Below, piece after piece: positions 54,472-63,981 of a DNA stretch of 64,000 bases. Position numbers and translations under genes: made by a program. This DNA comes from Sediminibacterium soli (lineage in GTDB: Bacteria; Bacteroidota; Bacteroidia; Chitinophagales; Chitinophagaceae): positions 1 to 64,000 of the forward strand of contig NZ_JAACJR010000009.1 in assembly GCF_009939225.1 (NCBI RefSeq), written 5' to 3'. The notes beneath the pieces were generated by a model. It did no database searches. It saw nothing but the letters and a program-made list of their open reading frames with translations, and had not been told where the DNA came from. Every line of letters starts with the position of its first letter. The stretch's first letter is position 1.

Positions 54472-54565
54472 CAAAAAAGAAGGACAAAAGAAAAAAGGAA
54501 AGTCCGCCGCCGGATTTCGGCAAAAACAACGGTTGACCTGTTTTTTCCCTGTCCTTCTTTTGTGT
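54472..54565 (+). terminator. Imperfect long hairpin after the YgiC-like gene
   Basis: Left 54472-54500 and right 54538-54565 pair over about 27 bases with a few mismatches, core AAAAGAAGGACA/TGTCCTTCTTTT. T-rich sequence lies in the right arm. Position after the stop fits a terminator. Confidence 0.5.
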
Positions 54566-54623
54566 TAGAGCAATAACTGCACGGTTATACTGTCAAGTGG
54601 TTTTATGTCTGACGATATTTATC

Positions 54624-54660
54624 GGCCATTAAACAATGCGGCCATTTAACCGTTCAACAC
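54624..54660. repeat. ATGGYTRN octamer array, copy 3 (single-sided)
   Basis: On the minus strand this reads GGTTAA, ATGGCCGC, ATTGTTTA, ATGGCCGA, the same octamer order (ATGG, ATTGTT, ATGG) as in copies at 16452, 33010 and 62186. I see no clear inverted arm next to it. It sits between the YgiC-like gene and the lipoprotein stop at 54692. Confidence 0.6.
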
Positions 54661-54691
54661 AGCGTTGCTTTTTAATTATTTCCGCCAACTG

Positions 54692-55159
54692 CTAATAATC
54701 CCGGTCAAATATGTACCGCGTAATCGTTCTTCCGTTATAGCTGGTGGCAACCAGGCTGTTACCTGTGGAAACAATGTTATCGAAGTACAGGTCCACGGAA
54801 TTGTTGGTGTAGGAATCATACACACGCACACGGAACGCCTGGTGAACATCCTGGTGATAGTCGCCGTAACGATCGTAATAACCGTCGGATAAAGTCATGA
54901 TATCCCAGTTGCCTGTCATGACATTGTAATTGTCTTCGTAACGTGCGGCGCCATTACCATAAAAGCTGAAGGTTCCCCTCTCCAGACCGGTGTTGATATA
55001 ACTCCAGCCGGAACCGCTGTTCTGGGCGGCTTCTGCGATATACCAGTTACCGGTAACATCGGTTACGCCGAATGACCTGTCGGGAACCCATACGCCTTTT
55101 TTACAGCTTGCAAACAACAGAACGGGTATTACAAGCAAGTAGGGTAACATTCTTTTCAT
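54692..55159 (-). CDS. Lipocalin-like lipoprotein
   Basis: 155 residues from ATG 55159 (MKRMLPYLLVIPVLLFASC), Cys19 in the lipobox. Mature part: GVWVPDRSFGVTDVTGNWYIAEAAQ, RGTFSFYGNGAARYEDN, MTGNWDIMTLSDGYYDRYGDYHQD, then FRVRVYDSYTNNSVDLYFDN. This is a beta-barrel type small lipoprotein; the GNWYIAEA strand recalls lipocalins. Tyr/Asp-rich. No named family. Convergent with the YgiC-like gene. Confidence 0.75.
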   Translation of the reverse strand: MKRMLPYLLVIPVLLFASCKKGVWVPDRSFGVTDVTGNWYIAEAAQNSGSGWSYINTGLERGTFSFYGNGAARYEDNYNVMTGNWDIMTLSDGYYDRYGDYHQDVHQAFRVRVYDSYTNNSVDLYFDNIVSTGNSLVATSYNGRTITRYIFDRDY

Positions 55160-55204
55160 ACAGTTATTTTTTGATGAATAATGTCTTCGCCCTACACTAT
55201 TCAA

Positions 55205-55388
55205 TTCTGTTACCAGATTTTCTGTTTGCCGAACATTTGTTTGTTTTTTTAGAAAAGATTAACGAAACCCCTCGGAGAGCAGGTGTTGAAGAAAAAACGG
55301 CGCCTAAGACGATCCGGATCGCCATTGGTTACATGCTTTCAAAAATATTTGCAAATCGTTTGCCGGCTCGGGCGGAAAAATAAACCGG
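55205..55388. other. Gap between lipoprotein and MFS genes
   Basis: 184 nt, AT-rich, with no gene or clear hairpin; it should contain the promoter of the lipoprotein gene, but I cannot point to a TAnnTTTG box. Confidence 0.4.
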
Positions 55389-56531
55389 TCAGTCCCATTT
55401 GATGAAAGTGGCCAGTACGGTGGTGCCGAATCCCAGTAGGGCGATAAGCGAAAAGGACCAGCGGAGGCTGGATGCTTCGGCAATAAAACCGATCACCGGC
55501 GGACCCAGCAGGAAACCGAGGAACCCGATCGTGGATACGGCGGCGAGGGCAACACCCGGAGACATTTTCTTCGATTTACCGGCGGCGCTGTAGACCAGCG
55601 GCACCACAGACGATACACCGAAGCCTACCAGTAAAAAACCGATCGTGGCGGGCACCAGCGAGGGAAAAACAACGGCCGTCAGCAACCCGGCCATGATCAC
55701 CACACCGCTTGTCTGCAGTACTTTTTGTTTGCCAACACGGGTGGCAACGGCATCGCCGATAAAACGCCCGGTGGCCATCGTTCCCATAAAAGCCGCATAG
55801 CCGAGCGTGATCAGGTTTTTGGGCGCATGCACTTCGTACTGAAAATATACCCCGCTCCAGTCGAACATGGTACCCTCGCAGGCCATACAACTGAAGGCGA
55901 TCAGACCCAGTTTCAGCAGGGCGGCATCGGGTTTGGAAAACAGCGGCTGGTCTGCATGACCCGCATCTTTACTGAATGCATTTTTCTGTACGGCCAGCAC
56001 AACAGACAAACAGGCCATGAAGATGATCATAAAATGATACGGAGGCGTAATACCCAGCAGCACCATCAGGCTGCCGATGGCAGCGCCCACAAAACCCGCC
56101 ATGCTCCAGAGCCCGTGAAAAGACGCCATGATGGAACGTCCGTATAAAGACTCCACGCCAACCGCCTGCGTATTAACGGATATATTGCACATGTTACCCA
56201 GGAACCCGAATACGAACAGAACGCCTACCAGCTGCCAGAAAGAGGCCGCCAACCCAAGCAGGATCAGCACTGCGGGATAGATGACCGCGGCGAATGTAAT
56301 GATCCGCTTGCTGCCGAATCTGGCAACCAGCCAGCCCGAAAACGGCATACTGGCCATAGAACCCACGGGCATCGCAAACAAAACACTGCCAAGCAGGGCA
56401 TCGCTGAGCTGCAGCTTTGTCTTTATCTCCGGGATACGGCTGGCCCAGCTGGCAAAACACAATCCCACGATAAAAAAGAAACAGGAAACCGCTATACGGT
56501 GCGCTCTGGGAGTGATGGCCTGTACAGTCAT
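55389..56531 (-). CDS. MFS transporter
   Basis: 380 residues from ATG 56531 (MTVQAITPRAHRIAVSCFFFIVG). Twelve TM segments are predicted from hydrophobicity; the MFS loop 2-3 motif appears as GWLVARFGSKRII near residue 66 and a related GDAVATRVGKQKV in the second half. ASWASRIPEIKTKLQLSDALLGSVLF at the first loop is typical of the YbjJ-like subgroup. Substrate unknown. Divergent from aspS, sharing a 120-nt upstream region that contains CATCTTTG, a near match to the promoter box, on its strand. Confidence 0.9.
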   Translation of the reverse strand: MTVQAITPRAHRIAVSCFFFIVGLCFASWASRIPEIKTKLQLSDALLGSVLFAMPVGSMASMPFSGWLVARFGSKRIITFAAVIYPAVLILLGLAASFWQLVGVLFVFGFLGNMCNISVNTQAVGVESLYGRSIMASFHGLWSMAGFVGAAIGSLMVLLGITPPYHFMIIFMACLSVVLAVQKNAFSKDAGHADQPLFSKPDAALLKLGLIAFSCMACEGTMFDWSGVYFQYEVHAPKNLITLGYAAFMGTMATGRFIGDAVATRVGKQKVLQTSGVVIMAGLLTAVVFPSLVPATIGFLLVGFGVSSVVPLVYSAAGKSKKMSPGVALAAVSTIGFLGFLLGPPVIGFIAEASSLRWSFSLIALLGFGTTVLATFIKWD

Positions 56532-56633
56532 ACGGCAAAGATGCCACCTAAATCGCATTTCGGCTATATTTGCGGACGCAGAATTTTGGGCCGGCACCCT
56601 TTCACGCCTCCCTTATCGCCTGCATTGAGTTTT

Positions 56634-56641
56634 TACTTTTG
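56634..56641 (+). promoter_or_regulatory. -7 type box TACTTTTG of aspS
   Basis: TACTTTTG fits TAnnTTTG and ends 10 nt before ATG 56652, predicting a leader of only a few nucleotides. Confidence 0.5.
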
Positions 56642-56651
56642 AATCTTTTCT

Positions 56652-58487
56652 ATGTATCGCACACACACTTGCGGAGAATTAACGATCAGTAATGCCGGCC
56701 AGGAAATTACCCTGGCGGGATGGGTGCAGACCGTACGCAAATTCGGCGCCATCACTTTTATCGACCTGCGTGACCGCTACGGCATCACACAATTGTTGTT
56801 TGGAGAGGAGCTGAATACCGAGCTCGACAGCCAGCCTTTGGGAAGGGAGTTTGTACTGCAGGCCACCGGTAAGGTTGCCGAAAGAACCAATAAGAACCCC
56901 AACATGGCTACCGGCGATATAGAAATACTGGTCAGCTCTTTCCGGGTGCTTAACAAATCCGCACTGCCGCCTTTTACCATACAGGACGAAACCGATGGCG
57001 GCGACGACCTGCGTATGAAATACCGTTTTCTCGATCTGCGCCGTAACCCGGTGCGCCGTAACCTGGAACTGCGTTACGCAGTGAACCGTTCGGCAAGGAA
57101 CTATCTGCACGAGAACAGTTTCATGGATATTGAAACGCCTTTTCTCATAAAATCCACGCCCGAAGGCGCCCGCGATTTTGTGGTTCCGTCGAGAATGAAC
57201 CCCGGCCAGTTCTACGCACTGCCGCAATCGCCGCAGACTTTTAAGCAACTGCTGATGGTAAGCGGTTACGACCGGTATTACCAGATCGTAAAATGCTTCC
57301 GTGACGAAGACCTGCGTGCCGACAGACAGCCTGAATTCACGCAAATCGACTGCGAGATGGCGTTTGTGGAACAGGAAGATATCCTGAATATGTTTGAAGG
57401 ACTGGTAAAACGGATATTCAAAGACGTAAAAGACATCGATTATACCGACGCCGTTGAACGCATGACCTGGGAAACGGCTATGTGGACCTATGGCAACGAT
57501 AAACCTGATATCCGTTTTGGAATGAAGATCGGTAACCTGAAGTTCCCGCTTCATACCTTCCCGGGCAGACAGGCGCACCTGCAAACCATGATCGGCGCAG
57601 GAGAATCCGGTTTTGCTGTATTTGACAATGCAGAAACCGTTCTGGCCATCGCCGTGCCAGGCTGCAGTGAGTATACACGCAAACAGATAGATGAGCTCAC
57701 GGAATGGGTGAAACGCCCGCAGATCGGGATGCAGGGTATGGTATACATCAAATGCAATACCGATGGAACCTACAAAAGCAGTGTTGATAAGTTCTTTACC
57801 GAAGACAAACTGAAAGCCATTGCCGATGCGGCAGATGCGCAGGCGGGCGACCTGGTACTGATACTGGCAGGTAAGGAAGAAAGAACCCGCAAGGCAACCA
57901 GCGAACTGCGCCTGGAATTGGGCAAACGGCTTGGTTTGCGCAGGGAAGATGAGTTCAGGCTGTTATGGGTGCTCGACTTCCCGTTGTTCGAATACGCGGA
58001 GGAAGATAACCGCTGGGTGGCACGTCACCATCCCTTCACTTCACCCAAACCCGACCAGATTGCGACGATGATCGACAACGATCCCCTGATCGCAAATGCA
58101 GATAAGTACCTGGAACATCCCTATGCCAATATCAAGGCCAATGCCTACGATATGGTGCTGAACGGAAACGAAATCGGCGGGGGCTCCATCCGTATTTACC
58201 AGCGGGAGCTGCAGGAAAAAATGTTCGCGGCCCTGGGCATGAGCCAGGAAGAAGCGCTGCATAAATTCGGTTTCCTGCTGGGTGCATTTGAATTCGGCGC
58301 ACCCCCGCATGGCGGTATCGCCTTCGGGTTCGACAGGCTCTGTGCCATTTTAGGCGGAAGCGAGACCATCCGCGATTTCATCGCCTTCCCCAAAAACAAC
58401 AGCGGCCGCGATGTAATGCTCGACGCCCCCAGCAGCATCGATGACAAACAGTTTGAGGAGTTGCAGATAAAACTGAACCTGAAGTAA
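56652..58487 (+). CDS. aspS: Aspartate-tRNA ligase
   Basis: 611 residues, bacterial type with the GAD insertion. OB-fold anticodon domain (1-about 135) with [22 protein letters not shown]; class II core with motif 1 [13 protein letters not shown], motif 2 [21 protein letters not shown] and motif 3 [19 protein letters not shown] insert at about 290-425. It charges tRNA-Asp; whether it also charges tRNA-Asn depends on the genome. ATG 56652 is preceded closely by a promoter box. Confidence 0.98.
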   Translation: MYRTHTCGELTISNAGQEITLAGWVQTVRKFGAITFIDLRDRYGITQLLFGEELNTELDSQPLGREFVLQATGKVAERTNKNPNMATGDIEILVSSFRVLNKSALPPFTIQDETDGGDDLRMKYRFLDLRRNPVRRNLELRYAVNRSARNYLHENSFMDIETPFLIKSTPEGARDFVVPSRMNPGQFYALPQSPQTFKQLLMVSGYDRYYQIVKCFRDEDLRADRQPEFTQIDCEMAFVEQEDILNMFEGLVKRIFKDVKDIDYTDAVERMTWETAMWTYGNDKPDIRFGMKIGNLKFPLHTFPGRQAHLQTMIGAGESGFAVFDNAETVLAIAVPGCSEYTRKQIDELTEWVKRPQIGMQGMVYIKCNTDGTYKSSVDKFFTEDKLKAIADAADAQAGDLVLILAGKEERTRKATSELRLELGKRLGLRREDEFRLLWVLDFPLFEYAEEDNRWVARHHPFTSPKPDQIATMIDNDPLIANADKYLEHPYANIKANAYDMVLNGNEIGGGSIRIYQRELQEKMFAALGMSQEEALHKFGFLLGAFEFGAPPHGGIAFGFDRLCAILGGSETIRDFIAFPKNNSGRDVMLDAPSSIDDKQFEELQIKLNLK

Positions 58488-58536
58488 CCTTGTTCGATAC
58501 CGGAAAGACACAGGAGAAGAAGCCAAGGGATATTTT

Positions 58537-58560
58537 CAGGCTTGTTCGCCTGTGTTTTTT
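58537..58560 (+). terminator. Terminator of aspS
   Basis: Stem CAGGC/GCCTG (58537-58541 and 58548-58552) with a 6-nt loop, then TGTTTTTTT. Confidence 0.65.
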
Positions 58561-58770
58561 TATGCGTGGCGGTTATGTGGGTTGCTGCGCTTTATTGCTG
58601 CATTGTTTTGCTGCATTGTTTTGCTGATTTTTTGCCGCAGATTCGCAGATGGCGCCTGAATCTGCGACGCTGCGGCTATCTGTCCGGGGATGCTTTACAC
58701 TGTCCCGATACCGAGACGCCTCCCACCGCGAAAAACCGTTTTCAGAAACGATTCCTGAACCGATTATCGA

Positions 58771-58778
58771 TATTTTTG
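58771..58778 (+). promoter_or_regulatory. -7 type box TATTTTTG
   Basis: Fits TAnnTTTG, 26 nt before ATG 58805. No TTG at -33. Confidence 0.45.
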
Positions 58779-58804
58779 CAGACCAGCGCAACAAGCCGGC
58801 TTAT

Positions 58805-59323
58805 ATGAAAACAGAACTGATCATTTTCCGCGTCATCACTTTTATCCTGTTACCTGTTTCCGTTTTATTCGGGTGTATGGACCTGATGATGTTTTTTATC
58901 GCGCTGAGGAATCCATCGCAGCTGTTCTCGGTGTTCCTGATAGCCGCATTCGTGGTGTATGTATTTGCGAGCCTCCGGTTTTTAACACGCCATATCGATA
59001 CCAACCAGCCTGCCAAACATTCGCTGCGCGACTGGATAAGGGTGAACGGCTTTGCTTCCGTGCTGATGGCGCTGATGTCGTTTGCCAGCTCCGCGCTGCT
59101 GATCGCAACAGGTGATGAAAAGATCAGGGAGGCGATCAACACCATGCTCGAAGCACAACCAGACACACCGGCCACCCTGAACCCCGAGGCGTTTGTGGGC
59201 GTGGTCAAAACCGCTATCTGGTTCATGCTGGCCATCAGCGGCCTGCTGGCGATTCACCTGGTACTGAATTTCCGCCTCCTGAAGCGGTACAGGTATCTTT
59301 TCGAAGACAAACAACCATCCTGA
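58805..59323 (+). CDS. Small four-helix membrane protein
   Basis: 172 residues from ATG 58805 (MKTELIIFRVITFILLPVSVLFG). Four TM segments at about 5-30, 45-65, 83-103 and 145-165. Cytoplasmic or periplasmic loops are short and carry RFLTRHIDTNQPAKHSLRDWIRVN; the tail LKRYRYLFEDKQPS is charged. It is not assigned to a family by me. 38 nt before rarA, likely cotranscribed with it. Confidence 0.75.
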   Translation: MKTELIIFRVITFILLPVSVLFGCMDLMMFFIALRNPSQLFSVFLIAAFVVYVFASLRFLTRHIDTNQPAKHSLRDWIRVNGFASVLMALMSFASSALLIATGDEKIREAINTMLEAQPDTPATLNPEAFVGVVKTAIWFMLAISGLLAIHLVLNFRLLKRYRYLFEDKQPS

Positions 59324-59361
59324 TGGTGTCAGTCCCGGTACGATTTTAGTAATTTTATGGA

Positions 59362-60636
59362 GTGAACAAGCATATCCCACTTGCAGAAAGAATGCGACCG
59401 GTAACGCTGGATGATCTGGCGGGACAGGAACACCTCACGGGCAAAGGAAGCATTCTACGTACCGCCATCGAACAGGGCAGGGTACCATCCATGATACTCT
59501 GGGGCCCACCGGGCGTTGGCAAAACCACCATCGCCCATATCATTGCGCATACTTTACAGCTGCCCTATTTTCAGCTGAGCGCCATCAGCAGCGGTGTCAA
59601 AGAGGTACGGGAGGTGATCGAACAGGCAAAACAGCAACAGGGAACCGTGCTGTTCATCGATGAGATACACCGTTTCAATAAAAGCCAGCAGGATGCCTTG
59701 CTGGGTGCGGTCGAAAAAGGAATCATACGACTGATCGGCGCTACCACCGAAAATCCCTCTTTCGAAGTAAACAGCGCCCTGCTCAGCCGTTGCCAGGTAT
59801 ACGTATTGAAACCCCTGGAGAATAAAGACCTGGTGAGGCTGTTGCACCAGGCGCTGGAAAAAGATACCATCCTGCAACAGCACACGATCGACCTGAAAGA
59901 AACAGATGCTTTACTGGGTATTTCGGGCGGCGATGCGCGCAAACTGCTCAACCTGCTTGAACTTGTGATCGAATCGCTGCCGGCCGGCAAAAACAAACCC
60001 GTGATCATTACCGATGAGCTGGTGATGGAAGTGGCGCAGAAGAAGATCGCTTTGTACGATAAAAAAGGAGAACAGCATTACGATATCGTTTCCGCATTCA
60101 TCAAAAGCATGCGGGGCAGCGACCCCAATGGCGCGGTGTACTGGCTTGCCCGGATGATCGAAGGCGGCGAAGACGTAAAATTCATTGCCAGAAGAATGCT
60201 GATTTTTGCCAGCGAGGATATAGGCAATGCCAATCCCAATGCGCTGCTGCTGGCAAACGCAGCTTTTGATGCGGTCAGCAAGATCGGCTATCCTGAAAGC
60301 AACCTGATATTATCGCAATGCGCCACTTATCTCGCCTCGTCCGCCAAAAGCAATTCCGCCACCACCGCCATCGGCGCGGCCATGCATGCTGTGCAGCAGC
60401 AGGGCGATCTGCCTGTTCCGCTGCATATCCGCAACGCGCCCACCCGGCTGATGAAAGAACTCAATTACGGCAAAGGATACCAGTACTCGCATAACGGCGA
60501 GGGTAATTTTATCGACCAGGAATACCTGCCCGAAGAATTGAAAGGCACCCGCTTCTTTGAACCCGGCAACAACGCCCGCGAAAACGAACTGCGCCGGTTC
60601 CTGAAAGAAAAATGGAAAGACAAGTATCACTACTAA
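59362..60636 (+). CDS. rarA: Replication-associated recombination protein A (MgsA/RarA)
   Basis: 424 residues. GTG start at 59362 (NKHIPLAERMRPVTLDDLAGQEHL); the ATG 5 nt upstream is in another frame and stops at once. AAA+ ATPase with Walker A GPPGVGKT (48-55), Walker B FIDE (98-101), sensor 1 GATTENPSF, arginine-finger region SALLSRCQVY, then the clamp-loader-like C-terminal domain with SMRGSDPNGAVYWLARMIEGGED and FASEDIGNANPNAL. A tetramer that acts at stalled replication forks. Follows the small membrane protein gene. Confidence 0.97.
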   Translation: MNKHIPLAERMRPVTLDDLAGQEHLTGKGSILRTAIEQGRVPSMILWGPPGVGKTTIAHIIAHTLQLPYFQLSAISSGVKEVREVIEQAKQQQGTVLFIDEIHRFNKSQQDALLGAVEKGIIRLIGATTENPSFEVNSALLSRCQVYVLKPLENKDLVRLLHQALEKDTILQQHTIDLKETDALLGISGGDARKLLNLLELVIESLPAGKNKPVIITDELVMEVAQKKIALYDKKGEQHYDIVSAFIKSMRGSDPNGAVYWLARMIEGGEDVKFIARRMLIFASEDIGNANPNALLLANAAFDAVSKIGYPESNLILSQCATYLASSAKSNSATTAIGAAMHAVQQQGDLPVPLHIRNAPTRLMKELNYGKGYQYSHNGEGNFIDQEYLPEELKGTRFFEPGNNARENELRRFLKEKWKDKYHY

Positions 60637-60639
60637 AGA

Positions 60640-60715
60640 CCCTCCGTGTACCTCTGTCTCTCCGTGACTCTGTGTTGAACCTGTGTCTCCATCACCTCCC
60701 TCCCCGTTCTCGTCG
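60640..60715. repeat. CTCYGTGN-word array after rarA
   Basis: Reads CTCCGTGTAC, CTCTGTCT, CTCCGTGA, CTCTGTGTTGAAC, CTGTGTCT, an 8-10-nt quasi-periodic word series. It resembles the inverted array at the right end of the window in style. No inverted partner is seen inside this gap. Confidence 0.5.
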
Positions 60716-60798
60716 GTTATTTCCCTGTATTGACCGGTTTATCAAAGTCTGCGGTTTTTATACCTATTAGCACTTAATTTTAACGATAACCCAAAGCA

Positions 60799-62148
60799 AT
60801 GAGAAAAAAGTATTTCCTGTTCTTACTGCTGTGCGCTGCCTGCACGGCCTCCATTTCGCAAACCATCATCCACCGCGACGCGGAGATCGAGCAAATGGTG
60901 AAGGAAGTGTCCCCAGATTCGCTCAAATCCTATATCCACAAACTGGTTTCATTTGGCACAAGGAATACACTCAGCACACAAACCCAGCCCAACAGGGGCA
61001 TCGGCGCTGCCAGGAACTGGGTGCTGTCCAGGTTCAATGAATTTGCCCGGCAGTCGAACGGAAGGCTGAGTGCCTTCATAGACACCACCACATTACAGCC
61101 CGGCGGTCGTGTAGACACCGCCACCCTGCTGGGCAATGTGGTAGCCACACTGAAAGGCACCGACCCAAACGATAACCGGATTTTCATCATCAGCGGTCAC
61201 CTCGACAATATGCGCTCGAATGTACGCGACCGCGATGGAGATGCGCCCGGCGCCAACGACGATGGCAGCGGATCTGCAGCGGTGATCGAATGCGCGCGCA
61301 TCATGAGCAGACACAGTTTTCCCGCCACGATCGTGTTCGTTACCGTAAGCGGTGAGGAACAGGGATTATTGGGCGCGCATTTTATGGCAGCCAGGGCCCG
61401 GAAAGAAAACCGCAATATCGAGGCCGTGCTTAACAACGATATCATGGGCAGCAACAATACCAGTGAGACCAATATCGTTGACAATACCCGTATCCGTGTA
61501 TTCAGCGAGGGATTGTCGGTGCTCGATACCGGCAGGGTGGCGGTGAATATCCGCAACCTGGGACTGGAGAATGATGGCAGGGCAAGACAACTGGCACGTT
61601 ACGTAAAAGAGATCGGGGAACGGTATGTGGAGAACCTCGAAGTGGTGATGATCTACCGCAACGACCGTTTTTTACGGGGCGGCGATCATTCCGCTTTTGT
61701 ACAAAATGGCTATGCAGCCGTGCGCATTACGGAGATGAACGAGAATTATTATCACCAGCACCAGAATGTGCGCCTGGAAAACGGCATACAGTATGGCGAT
61801 CTTCCCGAATTCATGGATTTTGAATACCTGCGCAAAAACACCGCCATGAACCTTTCCAACCTGGCCAACTTAGCCAAATCTCCTTCTGTGCCGGAAGAAG
61901 TAAAGGTAGAAACGGCACGTCTCACCAACTACACGCAACTGAGCTGGAAGGCGCCAAAAACCGGCAAAGTAAATGGATACTATGTGCTGATGCGTGAAAC
62001 CACCAGCGCTTTCTGGCAGAAAAAATTCTTCACCACACAAACCGAATACAAACTGCCTTTTTCCAAAGACAATTATTTCTTCGCAGTGCAATCGGTAAGT
62101 GAAACGGGTAATGAAGGGCTGGCCGTGGTGCCGAAACCGGCGAGGTAG
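60799..62148 (+). CDS. Secreted M28 family zinc peptidase
   Basis: 449 residues. Signal peptide MRKKYFLFLLLCAACTASISQ (a Cys in CAAC suggests a possible lipoprotein, but the context is weak). M28 metal ligands are visible: His in ISGHLDN, Asp in GANDDGSGSAA, Glu pair in TVSGEEQGLLGA, Asp in VLNNDIMG, His in ENYYHQHQNV. The last 85 residues form a fibronectin III-like domain (PEEVKVETARLTNYTQLSWKAP). Expected to be an aminopeptidase in the periplasm or outside; no T9SS tail is present. Confidence 0.93.
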   Translation: MRKKYFLFLLLCAACTASISQTIIHRDAEIEQMVKEVSPDSLKSYIHKLVSFGTRNTLSTQTQPNRGIGAARNWVLSRFNEFARQSNGRLSAFIDTTTLQPGGRVDTATLLGNVVATLKGTDPNDNRIFIISGHLDNMRSNVRDRDGDAPGANDDGSGSAAVIECARIMSRHSFPATIVFVTVSGEEQGLLGAHFMAARARKENRNIEAVLNNDIMGSNNTSETNIVDNTRIRVFSEGLSVLDTGRVAVNIRNLGLENDGRARQLARYVKEIGERYVENLEVVMIYRNDRFLRGGDHSAFVQNGYAAVRITEMNENYYHQHQNVRLENGIQYGDLPEFMDFEYLRKNTAMNLSNLANLAKSPSVPEEVKVETARLTNYTQLSWKAPKTGKVNGYYVLMRETTSAFWQKKFFTTQTEYKLPFSKDNYFFAVQSVSETGNEGLAVVPKPAR

Positions 62149-62185
62149 GGAGGCAAGTGTTGAAAGATTGGTTTGTTAGATGGCC

Positions 62186-62308
62186 GAATGGCTAAATTGT
62201 TAAATGGTTGGATTAATAATGGAAGGAAGTGAATAGGGTGTTTGCTGAAAAAGGACATCATGCTCTCTGACAGTCTTTTACCCATGTAACAATGTAACCA
62301 TTTAGCCA
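62186..62308. repeat. Octamer-word hairpin element, ATGGYTRN family, copy 4
   Basis: Left array from 62178 reads ATGGCCGA, ATGGCTAA, ATTGTTAA, ATGGTTGG. The right array, on the minus strand, reads ATGGCTAA, ATGGTTAC, ATTGTTAC, ATGGGTAA. Arms ATGGCTAAAT and ATTTAGCCAT (62299-62308) pair over 10 bp; loop of about 100 nt. Right context AACAATGTAACCATTTAGCCAT is homologous to copies 1 and 2. It fills the gap between the convergent M28 and flavoprotein genes. Confidence 0.8.
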
Positions 62309-62321
62309 TGTAATCATTCCC

Positions 62322-63800
62322 TCACCCCTGCCCTACCTTCTGCGGTACCAGTCTTTCAGACACTTTTTCCTGGTTGTTGGCGCCACGCTCGCCGCCTTCG
62401 TGGTATTCGGCGTCTTCATTTACATCCCATAGATCGTAGATCTCTTTGCCTGCAATGATGTTTTTTGCGGCAAGCATAGCGGTCATCATACTGTGATCCT
62501 GGTTATTGTATTTATGCATGCCATTGCGGCCGATAAGGTATAAACCGGGATACTGTGCCAGCACCTCTCGTACCGCGGCTACGTTTTCCTTGTAGTCCTG
62601 GTCGTATACAGGATAAGCTTTTCTCTGTCGCACCACATAGCCATCCACCACCGCAGCCTGGCGCGTTAAGCCGATCTGCTGTATTTCCTTTTTACCCAGG
62701 GCGATCAGTTCTTCGTCGCGGCTGTTCCACAGACCGTCGCCTTCGAAACAGAAATATTCGAGTCCGTAGCAGGCCATGGAGGCATCGGGTACCATAAAAG
62801 GGCTCCAGGATTTGAAGTTCTGTATCCTGCCCACTTTTACACTGGGGTCGTGAATATAGATCCAGTTATCAGAAAATGCGTCTTCATCGCGGCAGATCAG
62901 TACAACCGTCAGGAAGTCGCGGTAACCGAGTTGCTGCGATGCATCAAATGCATGTGCGGGAAACCGCGGCGATACATGGGCAACCAGTTCGCGCATCGGT
63001 GCGGTTGACAATACATGATCGAAATCGCCGATCGTTTCCTTACTGGTTTGTACGGTCCATTTACCGTCTGAAAGCGTGATATGCTGTACATCGCAACCCA
63101 TATCCACCTGCACGCCCATGGCCTTGCATTTGGCGGTACAGGTTTCCCACATCATACCGGGGCCATACTTGGGGTAACGAAAGGAATCGATCAGGGTTTT
63201 GATCAGTTTGTCCTTGCTTCCGCTTGGCCTGGGTTTGAATAAGGCATTCCATATGGCGCTGCTGAGCGACAGTCCTTTGATACGCTGGGCGGCCCAGTCG
63301 GCGGAGATCTCTTTACACGGTATGCCCCATACTTTCTCTGTATAGGTTCTGAAAAAAATATTGAAAAGCCGTTTTCCGAACTGGTTGGTTACCCAGTCTT
63401 CAAAATTCGTTGGGTTCTTCACCGGGAACAGCTTGGCGTTCAGGTAACTCAATACACAGAGCGCACTTTCCACGATACCCAGCTTACGCAGCGCCTCGAA
63501 TGCAACCAGCGGATAGGAAAAGAATTTCTTGTTGTAATAGATCCGGGAACTGCGCGGGCGCTCCAGCATTTCATCGCCCAGTATCTCGGTCCAGAAATCC
63601 TCCACTTCTTTCGACTTGGAAAAAAAACGGTGCCCGCCGATATCAAAATGATACCCTTTGTAGGTTTCGGTGCGTGAGATACCGCCCACATACATGGGAT
63701 CCTTTTCAAACACATGTACCTGCTGACCGTCTTTTCCAAGGAGATAAGCGGCGGTGAGTCCGGCAGGACCAGCTCCTATGATCGCGATTTTTTTCTGCAT
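62322..63800 (-). CDS. UDP-galactopyranose mutase-like FAD/NAD(P)-binding protein
   Basis: 492 residues from ATG 63800 ([25 protein letters not shown]). FAD-binding GxGxxG start, [15 protein letters not shown] and [14 protein letters not shown] as in UDP-galactopyranose mutase-like amine oxidases; [30 protein letters not shown] follows in the middle, and [27 protein letters not shown] at the C-terminal FAD-binding side. This group is often found with polysaccharide or O-antigen genes in Bacteroidota, but no such genes are in the window. Substrate unknown. Convergent with the M28 peptidase. Confidence 0.9.
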   Translation of the reverse strand: MQKKIAIIGAGPAGLTAAYLLGKDGQQVHVFEKDPMYVGGISRTETYKGYHFDIGGHRFFSKSKEVEDFWTEILGDEMLERPRSSRIYYNKKFFSYPLVAFEALRKLGIVESALCVLSYLNAKLFPVKNPTNFEDWVTNQFGKRLFNIFFRTYTEKVWGIPCKEISADWAAQRIKGLSLSSAIWNALFKPRPSGSKDKLIKTLIDSFRYPKYGPGMMWETCTAKCKAMGVQVDMGCDVQHITLSDGKWTVQTSKETIGDFDHVLSTAPMRELVAHVSPRFPAHAFDASQQLGYRDFLTVVLICRDEDAFSDNWIYIHDPSVKVGRIQNFKSWSPFMVPDASMACYGLEYFCFEGDGLWNSRDEELIALGKKEIQQIGLTRQAAVVDGYVVRQRKAYPVYDQDYKENVAAVREVLAQYPGLYLIGRNGMHKYNNQDHSMMTAMLAAKNIIAGKEIYDLWDVNEDAEYHEGGERGANNQEKVSERLVPQKVGQG

Positions 63801-63900
63801 TTGCGCAAGGGTCTCCCGGGTATTTCGGGAAGGACCGCAAAGGTGTGAAATAATTCCGTACTTCCCTATTTTGGTCTCAAACCAGCGTATTCGGAAGATT

Positions 63901-63981
63901 CCCCCTTGCGAAACTCCCCTGACTCCGCGCTCAGCGGTAAAAAAGGTTCGGAAAATTTTCACCGCTGAGACGCAAGAGGGG
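63901..63981. repeat. Two-part hairpin of GCTGAGACG-like words at the right end
   Basis: Inner stem CTCAGCGGTAAAAA (63930-63943) with TTTTCACCGCTGAG (63956-63969), 13 of 14 paired; outer arms CCCCTTGCG (63902-63910) with CGCAAGAGGGG (63971-63981), paired with a 2-nt bulge. The right side continues in about 9-nt words (CGCTGAGAC, GCAAGAGGG, GCAGGGATA, CAAAGAGAC) to the end. It lies about 100 nt upstream of the flavoprotein gene. Confidence 0.75.

Larger units (their letters stand above)
58488..58804. other. Gap after aspS: terminator, 13-bp direct repeats, hairpin, promoter box
   Basis: The 317-nt gap has a terminator (58537-58560), two exact copies of GCTGCATTGTTTT (58597-58609 and 58610-58622) with a third partial, a hairpin of two 7-bp stems GCCGCAG/CTGCGGC and CGCAGAT/ATCTGCG (58634-58676) written in CCGCAGATT-like 9-nt words, and the box TATTTTTG at 58771-58778. 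Confidence 0.6.
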
